From positions 1-64,000 of the forward strand of contig VCJN01000555.1 in assembly GCA_006384855.1 (NCBI GenBank): 64,000 nucleotides of DNA, read 5' to 3'. Each line of letters opens with the position of its first letter. Within the stretch, counting starts at the first letter, position 1. Shown here piece by piece: positions 45,773 to 57,894 of the stretch. The DNA is from Tetraselmis striata. Lineage: Eukaryota > Chlorophyta > Chlorodendrophyceae > Chlorodendrales > Chlorodendraceae. A program made the position numbers and the translations under genes. The notes beneath the pieces were generated by a model. The model did no database searches and was not told where the DNA came from. It was given only the letters and a program-made list of their open reading frames with translations.

Positions 45773-48700
45773 GAGGAGCGAAGTACTTACCGTAGGAGCT
45801 TTCGACTATAAATTGGACGCTATAGTTACAGACCTGGAGAAATTCGACCTTATTCTCGGACAACCTTGGCTGGAAACAGTTAATCCTGACATCGACTGGA
45901 CTGCTAAAATTATTAAACACCGGAAGACTGGACAACACATTGCTACAGCGGAACAGTATACAGTACCTACGACGGTTTACCACCTGGACGCGGCTAAGAT
46001 GGCGAAGGAACTGAGGAAGAGTCGCGGCGAGGAACTGTTTGCTGTTGCGGTACGCGAGGTGTTCGATGCGGTAGCCGAGCTGCGCACGGACCAGTCGACC
46101 GAGTGGACCGAGGAGCTCAAGGAGTCCCTTATGGAGTTTGCAGACATCATCGCGGAGCCTACTGACCTGCCACCGGAGCGCGAGTTCGACTTTGAGATCA
46201 ACCTGGAGAGTGATGAACCCCCCAAAGAACGAACGTACCGTATGTCACCAGCGGAGTTGCAGGAGGTACGGTCACAACTGGAGGAATTGTTGGCAAAAGG
46301 GTGGATTCGTCCGTCCAAGTCAAACTACGGCGCCCCGATTTTATTTGTGCGTAAGAAAGACGGCACTCTGTGTATGTGTGTGGACTACCGTAAATTGAAT
46401 GACCTTACGAAGAAAGACCGGACCCCGCTTCCTCGTATCGACGAATTATTGGACTCATTGCATGGTGCGACTATTTTCAGTACTCTGGACCTGTACAAAG
46501 GCTACCATCAAGTACGAATTAAACCGGAAGACATCCACAAAACAGCGTTCCGGACACAATATGGACTCTACGAGTACTGTGTGTTACCTTTCGGCTTGAC
46601 AAACGCCCCAGCTGGATTCCAGACTATGATGAACCGTGTTTTGAGCCCATATCTCGGCAAATTCTGCGTGGTATACCTGGACGACGTGCTGATCTACAGC
46701 AAGACAGCTGAAGAGCATCTCGAGCACATCAGATTGGTGCTACGGGAGTTGCAACGACACCACTTGCATATCAAGCTGTCGAAGTGTTCGTTCGGCAGTA
46801 CTAGCGTGGAGTTTTTGGGCCATATCGTCGAAGCAGGACAGATCAAGATGGACCCCCGGAAGGTGGAAGCAGTTCAACAGTGGCCCGTGCCGAAGACAGT
46901 AAAGGACGTACGAGGTTTTCTCGGCCTTGCTGGCTATTACCGCAAGTTCATCCATAACTTCGCGGCTATTGCGGCGCCACTACATGACCTGACGAAGAAT
47001 CAACCGGAGTTTGTGTGGACGCCTCGTGCTGATGCAGCGTTTCGTGCATTAAAGGACGCAATGGTACGAGCACCTGTACTGAGTATACCGGACACATCTG
47101 CGGACGCCCGTTACACATTGTATACATATGCTTCTGGATTTGCAGTGGGAGCTGTGCTGCTGCAAGATCAAGGCACAGGACTTCGACCTGTCGCGTACCA
47201 TGCACGCAAGATGAACAAACACGAAGTTCACTACCCGGTACATGAGCAAGAGTTGTTAGCGGTTCGTGATGCACTCATCAAGTTCCGATGCTACCTTGAT
47301 GAAGCGGCGGGCTTTACGGTCATCACCGACCATGACACGCTACGGCACTTCTTTCGCCAACGCGATTTGTCGACGCGGCAAGTACGATGGCTGCAAGTGT
47401 TTGCGCCTTACCAACGACATATGGACATCGTCTACAAGCGAGGAGCTGCCAATCATGCGGACGCCCTCTCTCGGCGACCCGACTTGAAGGATGCGCTACA
47501 GAAGCTAGATCTGCTGAATAACTGGTCAGAAGACGAGGCTGACTGCGAAATAAATTCAGTTTTATTTGCTATGGAGTCGCGACTACAGGCGGACAACAAG
47601 TTTTACGACGAAATCAAGACCGCATATGACTCCGACGAGTACCTGAAATCGCGGAAGGCTTTACCATCCTGGCTAGTACGTCACAGTAATGGTCTACTGT
47701 ACGCCTACGGCTCACGACTTTACGTACCAAATGTGGCGGACCTGCGACAACGAGCACTGTACGAACTACCTGACGCGCCTACTGCTGAACACCCAGGAGG
47801 ACGACGACTACTGGCGCGTACTGTGGAACTGTACTGGTGGCCCCGTATGAAACAGACTGTCACTAACTACGTGCGACGCTGCCCTACCTGTCAACGTACT
47901 AAGGCGGCCCGGCATAAGCCATACGGCTTACTTCAGCCCCATGACGTACCGTCACGACCATTTGAGGTAATATCCCTGGATTTAATCACAGATCTTCCGG
48001 AGTGCCAGGGGTATGACTCAGTAGTGATTTTCGTATGTCTACTGTCAAAGCGAGTAATTGTTGAGCCAACTACGAAGACAGTTACTGCTGAAGGCCTGGC
48101 GGAGATTATGCATCGCTCAGTTTTTCGTCATTTCGGCCTACCGGCTAAACTCATCTCTGACCGAGACCCCAGATTTATGTCGGAATTCTGGCAAGATATG
48201 TTCAAGACCATGGGTACTAAGCTGAACATCTCTACAGCTTTTCATCCAGCAACCGATGGCCAGACGGAACGCACTAACCAAACTTGGGAGCAAGTGCTAC
48301 GCTGCTACGTGCACCCCCTGCACGATGATTGGGTCAACCACCTCACCAACGTGGAGTTTGCGATCAACGCTGCTCAGTCGACTTCGACTACTATGTCCCC
48401 TTTCAAGGCGACTTTGGGATTCGAGCCGACTACACCTGCTACTACTCAACTCGCAACCGAGCCGACTCGAGCTCTTCCGGAACACGTCAAGTATGTACAG
48501 GAGCTTCATCGCTTCGCGCATGATTGCGTACTGGAGGCTCAAACTCGTATGCAGACTGCAGCTAATCGTAAACGACTACCCGTACCATTCAAGACCGGCG
48601 ACAGAGTTAAGCTGAAGGCGTCTCATCTGAAGTTTATTCAGCAACCCTGTGCTAAGCTACGCGATCGCTACGTGGGCCCCTTCGTCATTACAGAGCAGAT

Positions 48701-49168
48701 CTCGCCAGTTGCTTTCCGATTGCAACTACCTGCGGGCGTACGAGTCCACGACGTGGTGCACGCGAGTATGCTGGAGAAGTGGTATGACGACCCTGACCAA
48801 CCGGCGAAGTCTGAACGAGTACCGATTGTCCACGACGCAAACCGATTCCATGTTCAGGACATACTCGATGTTGCCTTCAACAACAATGGCACTGGACTAC
48901 TGTTTCGAGTGCGATGGGCGTTCCCGTACAACGTACCAAGCGAAGACACCTGGGAGCCCCTACGCGGAGTCAAGCACCTGGACATTTTCCGGTTGTTCTT
49001 ACTGTCTAAACCATACCGACAGTTTACTGAGAGCCCAGACTTCATTCGGTTCCGGAATCGCTACCCAAGCCGAGTACCTTCCGCCTGAACTTCAAAATCA
49101 AGACTGTAGTTTCCTGTAGTTCTGTGACACCTGCACAGCGAGGACGCTTGTGCTTAAGGGGGAGAGAG
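45773..49168 (+). mobile_element. pol region, right part: RT, RNase H, integrase
   Basis: The main frame, 45813-49088 (1,091 codons), carries a reverse transcriptase with FVRKKDGTLCMCVDYRKLN and the catalytic YLDDVLIYS, RNase H (YTLYTYASGFAVGAVLLQ through VHEQELLAVRDALIKF), and an integrase. The integrase has its HHCC finger (VRRCPTCQRTKAARH), the catalytic core (ISLDLITDLPE, AFHPATDGQTERTNQ) and a C-terminal chromo-like tail (FRVRWAFPYNVPSEDTWEP). This is the typical Ty3/gypsy order. Confidence 0.92.
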
Positions 49169-49581
49169 TGTTATACTCCATTTCCCTTTAGCCATAATGT
49201 TCTGCTATACTAGCAGGTATAACTCCCCGCAAAGGTAGTACGACTACGCATCCGCGGAGTCGCTGTACATATTAGTATTGCGGGCGTAAATATTAGTAGT
49301 ATAAGGCCGAGGACTGTTCTGGAATTCTCTAGAGTTCTCTGACTCAAGCCTTACGTGGCTAACACAGCACGGGTATCCCATGACACCCGGCTAACATAGC
49401 ACAGGTATGACTATGACCTCGGCGGGTATAAATACCGCCTCGGACAAGTCTACTAGGTAGAATTCAGAGACAGAACTATAACCCAGGAACCCCTGTAACC
49501 AGAAGAGATTGGCCATACTTTCTAAATCCTTCCGCTGCATCCTAAAGGGCCTAAAGAACAGGCTTAAGCTAGAGCCTAACA
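49169..49581 (+). repeat. 3' LTR
   Basis: 413 bp, same ends as the 5' LTR and nearly identical throughout. It is followed directly by the target duplication CAGCC. Confidence 0.92.
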
Positions 49582-49586
49582 CAGCC

Positions 49587-51119
49587 CCTCGGTAGTGTGG
49601 TTTTCTCTACTCGTGCGCCCAAGGTCGTTTTTCGATTTTTGCCCTGGCCTTGCAGCTGGGACGTTTTCGGGTAGCGATGCGCACGGCAAGGAATTGGAGC
49701 TGGGGGGTCCCCGTTGGGGGGGTTTAAACCTCAACACCCGAAGTCGAGTCGCAGTACAGGCCTTCGGGGCTCTCGCAGTGGAGCGCCCTCTCGCAGTAGT
49801 CAAATCTTGAGGTTTAGGTGCGGTGGACGCGCTCGGCACCATGGCCGCTGCTCGTCAAGGTTGTCAACGACGACAACTACGCCCACCGCAACAAATCGGC
49901 GCGGACGGAGGAGGACGTCTGTGTCGTCGGGGCGGCCACTTGTTGCCCCGCAAGACACTACAACCCGGTCCGCGTGTCCTCGCAGCAGGGCGTCGTGGCA
50001 TCAACGGTCGTTACATGCTGTGGTTTTCCGGAACTACTCGCGTAATTGGTATGTTACGGGGGTGGCGCCGCTCATGCGCCAGTGTTTTGAGAGGGCTCGT
50101 TGCCTTCGCCCCAATCATGCTTCAGCAACGTTTGCTGTGGTCGCAGTGGAAGGCGTTTGTGTGGCTCGTGCCGATGCGTCTCCGACGCCTCCTACTGCAA
50201 CGTCGTCGTCACAAGGACCACGAAAACCTGCAGCTGCCCGCCGGGGGGCAGCTCTACCACCTGGCGTGCCTGGCGTCTCGTGGTGTCCGTAACTACCCCT
50301 GGCCAACTCTGGGTTTGGGACTTCGGCGGCCGTCGCTGGTGCAGCAGCAGCGGCCGCCTCGTCGTCACCCTCGCCCCGACATCATGGGCATCGTTACGGG
50401 CCGGCATGGGCTACAAGGGCCTCTACGCCGGCCAACCCGCCTCCAACGTCACGGCAACGCATCTGTGACAACACGAGCTGCCCGCCGGGGGACAGCTCTG
50501 CCACCTAACGCGACTTGTGCGTTTCGTGGCATCATTCTAAGCCGGCGCTTTGTGGGGTGGTCAGCAGCCATCGCTGGTGCAGCAGCGGCGGCCTTCTCAC
50601 CGCTCTCCGCGAAGAAAGACCCACAGCTTACCGAGTCGGCGGGTCTTCTGCGACGTCGCCGACAACCTACCCCGACACACCTAGCAGCCGGTACGACACG
50701 ACCACACATGGTCCCACGTTCCCGCGCCCCTCAGCGTTGTGTGCTTCTCCCGCCGCTCTGCGCAAGGGGGCGAAACAACCACCGCTGGTGATGACAGCAG
50801 CATTACATCGCTATCATCGGGCGTTGTTGCGTGTCCACCCCTCGTAACGTGCACCGCCAGTACAGGTACAGAGTTACCATCGCGTCGGGTACAGCGCACC
50901 AGTACTTCACCTGGCTGTACACGGCGCGCTCGCGCGCTCGTGCGCGCAGCTGTACTCGTCCTACTGGTGCCTGTGCCGCTGCTTTGCTTGGCGCTCGTCG
51001 CCAACTGGGCCACTTCTACCCCTGCTTCTACTGGCCTGCAGTTCCGGCTCGTGCCGCACGCCACCACGGCGCGCGGCCAATGCTATGGGGCGCCGTCGGG
51101 AGACGGCGCCTTTATTCCG
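49587..51119. other. Repetitive GC-rich region, no clear gene
   Basis: Long frames exist on the plus strand (for example 49823-50791) but are Arg/Pro-rich with no domain. Two diverged internal repeats are visible: TGCCCGCCGGGG...CAGCTCT at 50237 and 50480, each near a CTGGTGCAGCAGC stretch (about 50336 and 50575), with a period of about 240 bp. It may be the body of the element whose end is shared with 19669-19910. Confidence 0.35.
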
Positions 51120-51355
51120 CGACACTGTGGCAGTCTCAGCCGGATAGAGACTGCAGGGACAAACAAAGGTGGTGTGCAGTGGTGGTGCAAAGGCGAGAGG
51201 CTACAGTGTTTTTCAGCATAGAACAATTGTTTAACACAACGCTAACCACACGGCAGCATTATACAGTACATATACTCGTAGTCCCAGGTACACATTGTAC
51301 TAGTACACACAGGTACTAACTCGTAGTATATCGTACTCGTATAATTGTCACACTA
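51120..51355. repeat. Dispersed repeat, matches 19669-19910
   Basis: It shares CAATTGTTTAACACAACGCT through GTATAATTGTCACAC with the copy 31 kb to the left, with small differences at the left end. Confidence 0.7.
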
Positions 51356-51855
51356 CATTCCGCCCCCCCCTGCGAGAATTCAATTCTCGACATCAGCGGG
51401 GTTCGAACTGGTGAACTTTACATCAGGATGCTGGCGCCTTGTAACAATTGAGGCGGTATCAATCCGGCTCCGAAGCACAACGCTTCACAACGCTTACCAC
51501 ACGGCAGCATTATACAGTACATATACTCGCAGTCTCAGGTACACATTGTACTAGTACACACAGGTACTAACTCGTAGTATATCGTACTCGTATAATTGTC
51601 ACACTACATTCCGCCCCCCCCTGCGAGAATTCAATTCTCGACATCAGCGGGGTTCGAACTGGTGAACCTTACATCAGGATGCTGGCGCCTTGTAACAATT
51701 GAGGCGGTATCAATCCGGCTCCGAAGCACAACGCTTCACAACGCTTACCACACGGCAGCATTATACAGTACATATACTCGTAGTCTCAGGTACACATTGT
51801 ACTAGCACACACAGGTACTAACTCGTAGTATATCGTACTCGTATAATTGTCACAA
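51356..51855 (-). repeat. Tandem ~251-bp units with tRNA-like promoter (SINE-like)
   Basis: There are two near-identical units. Each contains, on the minus strand, an A-box-like TACCGCCTCAATTG (about 51447-51460 in unit 1) and about 50 bp further a B-box GTTCGAAC (51401-51408), separated by CAAGGCGCCAGCATC. This is the arrangement of a tRNA-derived RNA polymerase III promoter. The rest of each unit is the GCATTATACAGTACATA...TTGTCACAC tail shared with the dispersed repeat. It is best called a tRNA-derived SINE or tRNA relic; no full cloverleaf can be drawn. Confidence 0.45.
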
Positions 51856-52068
51856 CACGTCCGGCCTATGTCGTGCCGGCGTCAACATCTCCCGTCCGCG
51901 TATGATGCGCCTGCGCCTCGATCGAAGACCTCTTGGCGCGAGACCCCTTCTACAACTGAAGACATCTTCCGCCTTCGTCTGGTCGGCACGCCTTCCGACT
52001 GCCTACGCTCGCAGTCGTAAACGAACCGCGTGTAAACTGGCAAAACCAGACTCGAATGCAAGATTGAA

Positions 52069-52286
52069 ATGATCTAAACGTGTTGATGGGGTTTCCTACG
52101 GATTAAAACTGTCCTAGTGCGACCCTTACGGTCTGTAGTGTTTTCAAGCGGTGAAGTAAATGTTACCATCGGGTTTTGGTACGGGCTGCCCCATCGCCCG
52201 CGAGCCCTGCGCTCCCGGCCGGGGAGCTACTTAGGACAGCCACCAGCAGCTCGTCTGCCATCTTCCAGCTCGCTGCCTTCGGCAGC
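52069..52286. repeat. 218-bp dispersed repeat, copy 2
   Basis: A copy of 39792-40009. It is flanked by a ~30-bp direct repeat, GGCAAAACCAGACTCRAATG, at about 52038 and 52408, so the region 52038-52440 may be a small insertion unit of its own. Confidence 0.8.
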
Positions 52287-53696
52287 ACCCTCCCCTTTTC
52301 CGCCTCCGCCCTGCGGGCTCCTCCTCCGACATTCCCTCCCTTTTCGCCGAACCTTCCTAGCCATAAAATGGCGCTTTTCCGTGTAAAACAGCCTCCGCAC
52401 CCTTTTTGGCAAAACCAGACTCAAATGCATGATTGAAACCCATCTTCCATCCTGTGGCGGGCCGCGTCACCCTAGAGCAGTGACGCGGATCTACCATGTG
52501 GCGGGCCGCGTCACCCCTCCCTCCCTCAGTTCGTGCTTTCTGTTCTCGGGGGCTGCCGACAGGCTCCTGACTTAGAAAACACAAAGGGTTAGCGACCAAG
52601 GATTAGGTCTAAGGAGTCCTTATATCCTGACCCCTTCGTCTGTGGCTAGAAAACTTCCGACCCCCTAAAATGATTTCTGACCCCCCTCCGGAGGTCCTGA
52701 AGACATTTCTGGGGGGGGGGGGGTTGCTGAAAAGGCTCTTCAATAAGCAAACTTAGCCCCGCGGCCCGGCGCTAAGAGGGTTCTGCGTAAATGTAGGCTT
52801 TTTCCTTCCCCAGTACTTTGCGTGCATTCTCTGGACGCTCTCCCTGAAACCAAAAAGTTTACAATAAGCAAACACGTCCGGAGGGGGGGTCTGAAAAGAA
52901 AATTGCCTATTCAGTCTACGGGTACTCGCGGGGTCTGAGTTCATTTTAGGGGTCGGTTTTTTTTTAGATTTATATGGGCCCCAAAGCGCCCTTTCGGCAA
53001 ACCACAAAGCCCCCCCCCCCCCCCCCCCGCCGCCCTCATTTGAAAACTGGTGTGAATTAAAAAAAGGCAGCACTACTGTAGTAACAAATCCACCTACCCT
53101 GTACTGCTAAAAGCAGTACAGTACTAAGATTGAAAATTTGTACACTACTGTGCTGCGCGGATCCGTTGTAACTGCCAATGTATTATGTAGTAACAGGCTT
53201 CTACCATGTGCCAGCCCTCTTCCAGCTATTTCCCGCGTCGCTTCGTGATAAAAGTGCTGCCGTTCCCAATGATTCAGCACAGGCTTCCCAGAAACCGCCC
53301 ATCTAGCGACAATGTACTACGGGTACAGCGCTAGCCGCTACCGTATGGGATACTCGTGACCAAACCTCGTATACATCGGCATCACGGGACGGAGAGTACA
53401 GGTTGGGTAGCGACTAGTTGATGGTAGTGAAGGTTGTGTCGCGCGGCGGCAGCCGGGGCCAGCGCAATCCAGATATACCCTGTAGTATCGCCGGGCCGTG
53501 ACAGTCTCCGCACCGCGAACATGCTGTTGCAATATCGCCACACCAATGCGAATCTGTTACACCCGCGCAGTTAGTAAGACGAACCTACGACAGGGACGTA
53601 TCGTTTAGCGAGTGTCCCTGCCGCTACTCCACTCACTGTCTGTACCGAGTAAGGCCAGGAATCCGAACGCCCAAGCGGCTCAGCCAACAGCACCAC
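52287..53696. other. Unassigned region with G/C runs
   Basis: It contains two GGCGGGCCGCGTCACCC repeats (about 52456 and 52501), a G run at 52711-52723 and a C run at 53010-53028. Frames here are short and unremarkable. The upstream ~300 bp of the transporter gene (53400-53696) has no clear core promoter motif. Confidence 0.4.
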
Positions 53697-55340
53697 ATGT
53701 CGGCCCGACTGTCGTTGACCACTGGCTGCGGCATGCCGCTTCACAGTAGCGCTCGGTGCGGGTCCTCGTCCTCCGGCAATGCGCCGCGTCCACCCACCCC
53801 CGCCACGTTGCCCAGCCACCCCCTCTCCCGCGGGCGTTCCCTGGCACGGCGCGAAACCGATCCTGGCGGTGTCGTAACCCCTGCGTCCACATTATCGCCC
53901 GGTTCGGCTGCCCGAGGCCATGCGTCGAGCAGATGCCGCGCAGCCCGCACTTCGGAGGCGGCGGCGGCCGCCTCCGCCCCGAGGCAGTTTAAAGCCGTTA
54001 TCGAGATCGCTGCGAGGGCGCGCTCCCCTGCGGCCGCGAGCACCAGCATGTCAATGTCGGACGCAGTGGAGGCCAGCGGCGGGCTGTCGCAACTGCAAGC
54101 TACCGCGCTCTCAGGGCTGTGGGCGGCGGCGGCGGCGCTCTCGTTGTCGAGCGTTTTTGTGCGCGAGAACGTGCTCGCACTGGGTCCCTCCGTCGCGGGG
54201 CTCAGCCTGTCCGCGGTGCACGCCGGCGAGACGGCTCTTCTGGGAGGGCTGACGGTGGCAGCACTGGGCGTGGGGCTGCTGCAGGAGCGGCTGGGCCGCC
54301 GCGGCATGGCGGTGATATCGGCGGCGGGGCTCGTGCTGGGGGCGGCACTGTCGCTATCGTCCACGGACACGGCGTATGTCGCCGGCCGCGCCGTGGTGGG
54401 CGCCGCCACGGGCGGCGTTTTCCAGAGCACACACTGTCTGGCCTGCGAGGTCAGTCCAGCCAAACAGCAGTCGTTCCTGGTGAGCGTGCTGAATGCGCAA
54501 TGGTGCATTGGCTGCCTGGGACTGGTGGCACTTGCGTTCTGCGTGCCCGGCTGGCGCGACTTCGGGCTCATCCTCGCCGTGGCTACCGGCGTGCTGACCG
54601 CCGCCTGCGCCGCATTACTGCCCGAGTCGCCGCGCTGGCTGGCGCATCGTGGGGACATATCGGGAGCCACCGGCGTACTGGCAGCGCTGGCCAAGCAGAA
54701 CGGGCGTCCGTGGGCCCGGGGGCGCAAACTCCGGCTTAGCGAAGTCGGCGAGACCGCCTCGCCGGCGGCTGCTGCAGCCGGCGATAGCGGCGCGCCCAAG
54801 GCCTCCTCCCCCTGGACTAGCCAGCTCCTGTGGAACACGGCATGGATGCTGTTCGCTACAACAGGCCTCGCTCTTCTCTACTGGGCCATGAGCATCGGCG
54901 TCGGCGGCCTGGAGGGCTGCGTCTACTCCAACGCCGTCGCCAATTACGGCGCTGAGCTGCCCACCGCGATGGTTGTCGGCTATTTTCTCAATTCGCGCCT
55001 CGGCCGCCGCGGCACCGCCGTGCTTAGCTTCACGTTCACAGCGGTGGCGTGCGGCATGGTCGTCCTGGCGCCATCGCACGGTGGCGCCGCCGTCGCGGTC
55101 GGCAAGCTGGCGATCTGCGGCGCGTACGCCGCCGTCTTCACGCAGGTCGGCGAGATGTACCCCACCTCGCTGCGCGGCGTCGGCGTAATGCTTGCGCGCC
55201 TCGGCGACGGCCTCGGCAGCTACCTCGCATCCTTTGCGCTCGGCGTGGCTGCCCCGCACTGCGGCTTGGCGGCCATCGCCGCGCTCTCTGCGTGCGCAGC
55301 ATTCATGATGCCCGAGACCAAGGGCGCGGCAATAAGCTAA
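53697..55340 (+). CDS. Major facilitator transporter, SLC22 / sugar-porter-like
   Basis: A single-exon gene of 547 residues with about 12 hydrophobic segments from residue ~134 on. Family marks: loop 2-3 motif LLQERLGRRG (194-203), PESPRWL after helix 6 (309-315), the repeated motif YFLNSRLGRRG (429-439), GEMYPTSLRG (485-494) and PETKG at the end (539-543). These define the SLC22/organic ion and sugar-porter branch; the substrate cannot be told. Membrane-located. The first ~117 residues are Ser/Arg/Ala-rich and low in acidic residues, so they are either a targeting extension or non-coding, with the true start at Met118 (54048) or Met120. It looks like a host gene and the only one clearly intact here. 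Confidence 0.85.
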   Translation: MSARLSLTTGCGMPLHSSARCGSSSSGNAPRPPTPATLPSHPLSRGRSLARRETDPGGVVTPASTLSPGSAARGHASSRCRAARTSEAAAAASAPRQFKAVIEIAARARSPAAASTSMSMSDAVEASGGLSQLQATALSGLWAAAAALSLSSVFVRENVLALGPSVAGLSLSAVHAGETALLGGLTVAALGVGLLQERLGRRGMAVISAAGLVLGAALSLSSTDTAYVAGRAVVGAATGGVFQSTHCLACEVSPAKQQSFLVSVLNAQWCIGCLGLVALAFCVPGWRDFGLILAVATGVLTAACAALLPESPRWLAHRGDISGATGVLAALAKQNGRPWARGRKLRLSEVGETASPAAAAAGDSGAPKASSPWTSQLLWNTAWMLFATTGLALLYWAMSIGVGGLEGCVYSNAVANYGAELPTAMVVGYFLNSRLGRRGTAVLSFTFTAVACGMVVLAPSHGGAAVAVGKLAICGAYAAVFTQVGEMYPTSLRGVGVMLARLGDGLGSYLASFALGVAAPHCGLAAIAALSACAAFMMPETKGAAIS

Positions 55341-56199
55341 GGGTTCCGCCTTTCTACCACCTCAAAGAACACATCGAGCCGTCCAAGACATCGCCACTGC
55401 GCACATACTTTGCCCCCGCATCAGAAGATCCCCCCCCAAGACACGCGTCATCTCCGGGACGGCATCGTGGGGAATCTGCCAGTGTACGACCAGTCAGCGA
55501 ATCAATGATTGCTATAAGTAAGAGGGTCGGGCCCGTGTCGCCCTCCTTCTATATATGTTTATTCTTAGGTAGATATTATGGGGGGTACCAGGGCCTGCAG
55601 GGAGCAGTCTGGATGGTCTAGGCCCTTGTCCCGCCGCCGCCATTTGGAAGGAGCGCTACCCCCCCGCGTGTGGATTCTCCGCAGCTGGGCACTTGCACCA
55701 TCGCACGCCGCGTTGAGAGCTCAACACGGGCGGGAAGAAGAGAATGAGACGGCTCTGATAGGGCTGTGCACGCAGGACGGACAACCTGGAGACTCACAAT
55801 AACGCGCACACAATGCACTGCGCACTCGCCAAAATAGCGCTGCGTTAAATATGCTTCCAGGTTTCTCGATATAATCGCTAGACAAGTGCTGTAAAGTGTG
55901 TGTGTGTGCGTGTGTGTTTGATGTTGAATACTTTCACATGTAGACTGACGGCCCAACTTCATAGCGTTGCACGTGGAATGCAGGTCGAGACACGGGGTGC
56001 ACGGGATGTGGCCCGCTTCCTCCATGCGCCCGCCCAGGCATGGCACCTCTATAGTTCACCCAAGACACCAGTCCTACAGTACGGTCTACCTGTAATGGCA
56101 GGTTCAACCCGAGGGAGGGGTGGGTGTTCAGGCTAGGTGAGGGTTACTCCACCAGGGGCACGTCAAGTTTTAACAGATAAAAAATAACACTCCACCTGA
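55341..56199. other. Unassigned region downstream of the transporter
   Basis: It holds a TG-rich microsatellite (55894-55918) and no convincing gene. The transporter's 3' end and any polyadenylation signal cannot be pinned down. Confidence 0.4.
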
Positions 56200-56475
56200 C
56201 ATCCAAGCAACACTTTCGAGTCTCCAAACCCTTCTCATTCCACCCATAAACCATGGTGACAATCCTCGAGCACTCAGTTCCCACAATTCCAATTCCCACA
56301 CAAGATATCACGAGCAGCGTGTGGCTTTGGAGGTCAGCCACACTTTCAAGTCACCAAACCCTTCTCATTTCACCCATACGCCCTAAACTATGGTGTCAAC
56401 CCTCAAGCAATCAGTTCCCACAATTCCAATTCCCACAGCAAACGCGATCACAAGCAGAGCATGATGTTGCTTTGG
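56200..56475. repeat. ~135-bp tandem repeat, 2 units
   Basis: Two units contain CACTTTCRAGTC, CCAAACCCTTCTCATT, CAGTTCCCACAATTCCAATT and end GGCTTTGGAGGT / GCTTTGGAGGT. They are diverged by a few per cent and small indels. Confidence 0.75.
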
Positions 56476-57859
56476 AGGTACCGCAGCAGTGGCTACCTAG
56501 CTACCGGGGTATCTGCCACAACAATACAGTGCCACAACATGAAGGCATTTGCTGAACCCGCCAGGTGCTGGCAGGGCCGGGGGACTTCATCATTCGTGAG
56601 TTGAGCCAGGGGGGCGGGGCGTGGGTTTTTAGGGTTTATTGGACCCGTCGCGGCCCCCAGGGTTCAGAGGGTCCCGCAACCCTGGGGGGCAGGCGGGTGA
56701 TATGCCACAGCTCCGGACACTGGTACTGACCATAACCATACAGGGTCCCTATCGGTACACATCTGATTATGCTTGTGTACACTTTGTGTAGCTCGAGTGT
56801 GCTAAGACCCGACCGACAAGTTGACAACGGTACACATCTGACTACTTCGTATACACTTTGGAGTGTCGCGCGGCGCGCGTGCGGTGAGCCCGACGCAGGG
56901 CGTGTTTGCCCCCTGGTGGTCAGAACTGCACTTTGCACTGTTCCGGGGTAGGGTGCAGGAGGGGGTGTGTGCGTGGGCCAGCCCAAGCCATCAATAGGTG
57001 CACCTCGTCCTGCGGCATGATTTGCCCATCCTCCCGGTCGAGGAGTCATCTGGGGGGGAGGTGGCGCCACGCGGCGGCAAACCACCCGTCCTTAAGCCCA
57101 GTCTATGCATTGCACCTGATTATATACCGCGCATCCCGAGCTGTGACCGACCCAGCCAGCAGGTGGGTGGGGGTGCCGGGCCGGGCGGGGGGGAGGGGGG
57201 GGGGGCGGTCACGCGATGCAGCTGGCAGGCAGGCATGAAACTTTTGACTGAGCTAAATATTGTGCTAGCTGTGCTGCACATGCCCTGCTGCGTGTGCAAA
57301 AGCAAAGGGGGACGCAACCATGGAGCCACGACAAATGGTCTTCGACACCAAGGGGTGTGGGGGGGGGGGGCAACTTGGGGCACCCGTCATCATTCGCGCT
57401 TCAAGAGGTCCAGCGCGGCCAACTGGCAGCAGGTGGCGGCGTGCGGCTGCGCGGTGGCGGACACGCTGAGCCGCCAGGCGACGCATGGCACTTGGGACGC
57501 CGCCTGCACGGGGAAGCTCTGCCGCTGGTTCCTGGCCTAGACACTCGCAGCGCAGCGCAGCCGAATGCCCCGGTCAGACGGAGCAGATGTTTCCGCTGCG
57601 ATTCCGCTGAAAACTGAGAAATGCGGTCAACCAGCTCGATCCAACAAACTGAGGGATGCAGGGAGAGGGAGAGGGAAAGGGGGGGGGGGGGGGGGGGGGC
57701 TCTCCCGGTGTCTGTTATTGCGATGTGTGCAATGTCCTAGGCGGAGTCAAGCTTACAAATTCATCAGTTCACCCCATTGAGGCCCATACTCTTAAAAGTC
57801 CGCCCCGGGTCATCGGCCGAAGCCGCCTCGCCAGCACTGGACCTCTGGCGCCAACCGCA
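56476..57859. other. Low-complexity region, no clear gene
   Basis: It includes a short repeat GGTACACATCTGA at 56754 and 56830, G runs near 57187-57206, 57359-57370 and 57679-57699, and GC-rich frames without domains. A plus-strand frame at 56998-57540 is open but low in complexity and unlike a known protein. Confidence 0.4.
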
Positions 57860-57894
57860 GTCGTAGGTCTGGCATATAGGCCCTAGACCGCTGC

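Larger units (their letters stand above)
40133..49581 (+). mobile_element. Ty3/gypsy element with Dam-like and Nudix-like domains, LINE nested within
   Basis: The element has two 413-bp LTRs and a 5-bp target duplication CAGCC (40128-40132 and 49582-49586). Order: 5' LTR, short leader with the likely primer-binding site at 40546 (CTTGGTTTCGGAGC), gag, extra domains, protease, reverse transcriptase, RNase H, integrase, 3' LTR preceded by the purine tract AAGGGGGAGAGAG. A 2.7-kb non-LTR element sits inside pol. Apart from that insertion the long frames look near-whole. The LTRs differ at one base that I could see (40283 against 49319), so the insertion is young. Confidence 0.92.

Noticed and set aside
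45977-47274. Minus-strand frames opposite the gypsy pol
   Set aside because: They are shadows of a well-supported coding strand.
49823-50791. Host gene in the long plus-strand frame
   Set aside because: Arg/Pro-rich composition, no domain, and internal ~240-bp repeats indicate repetitive DNA.
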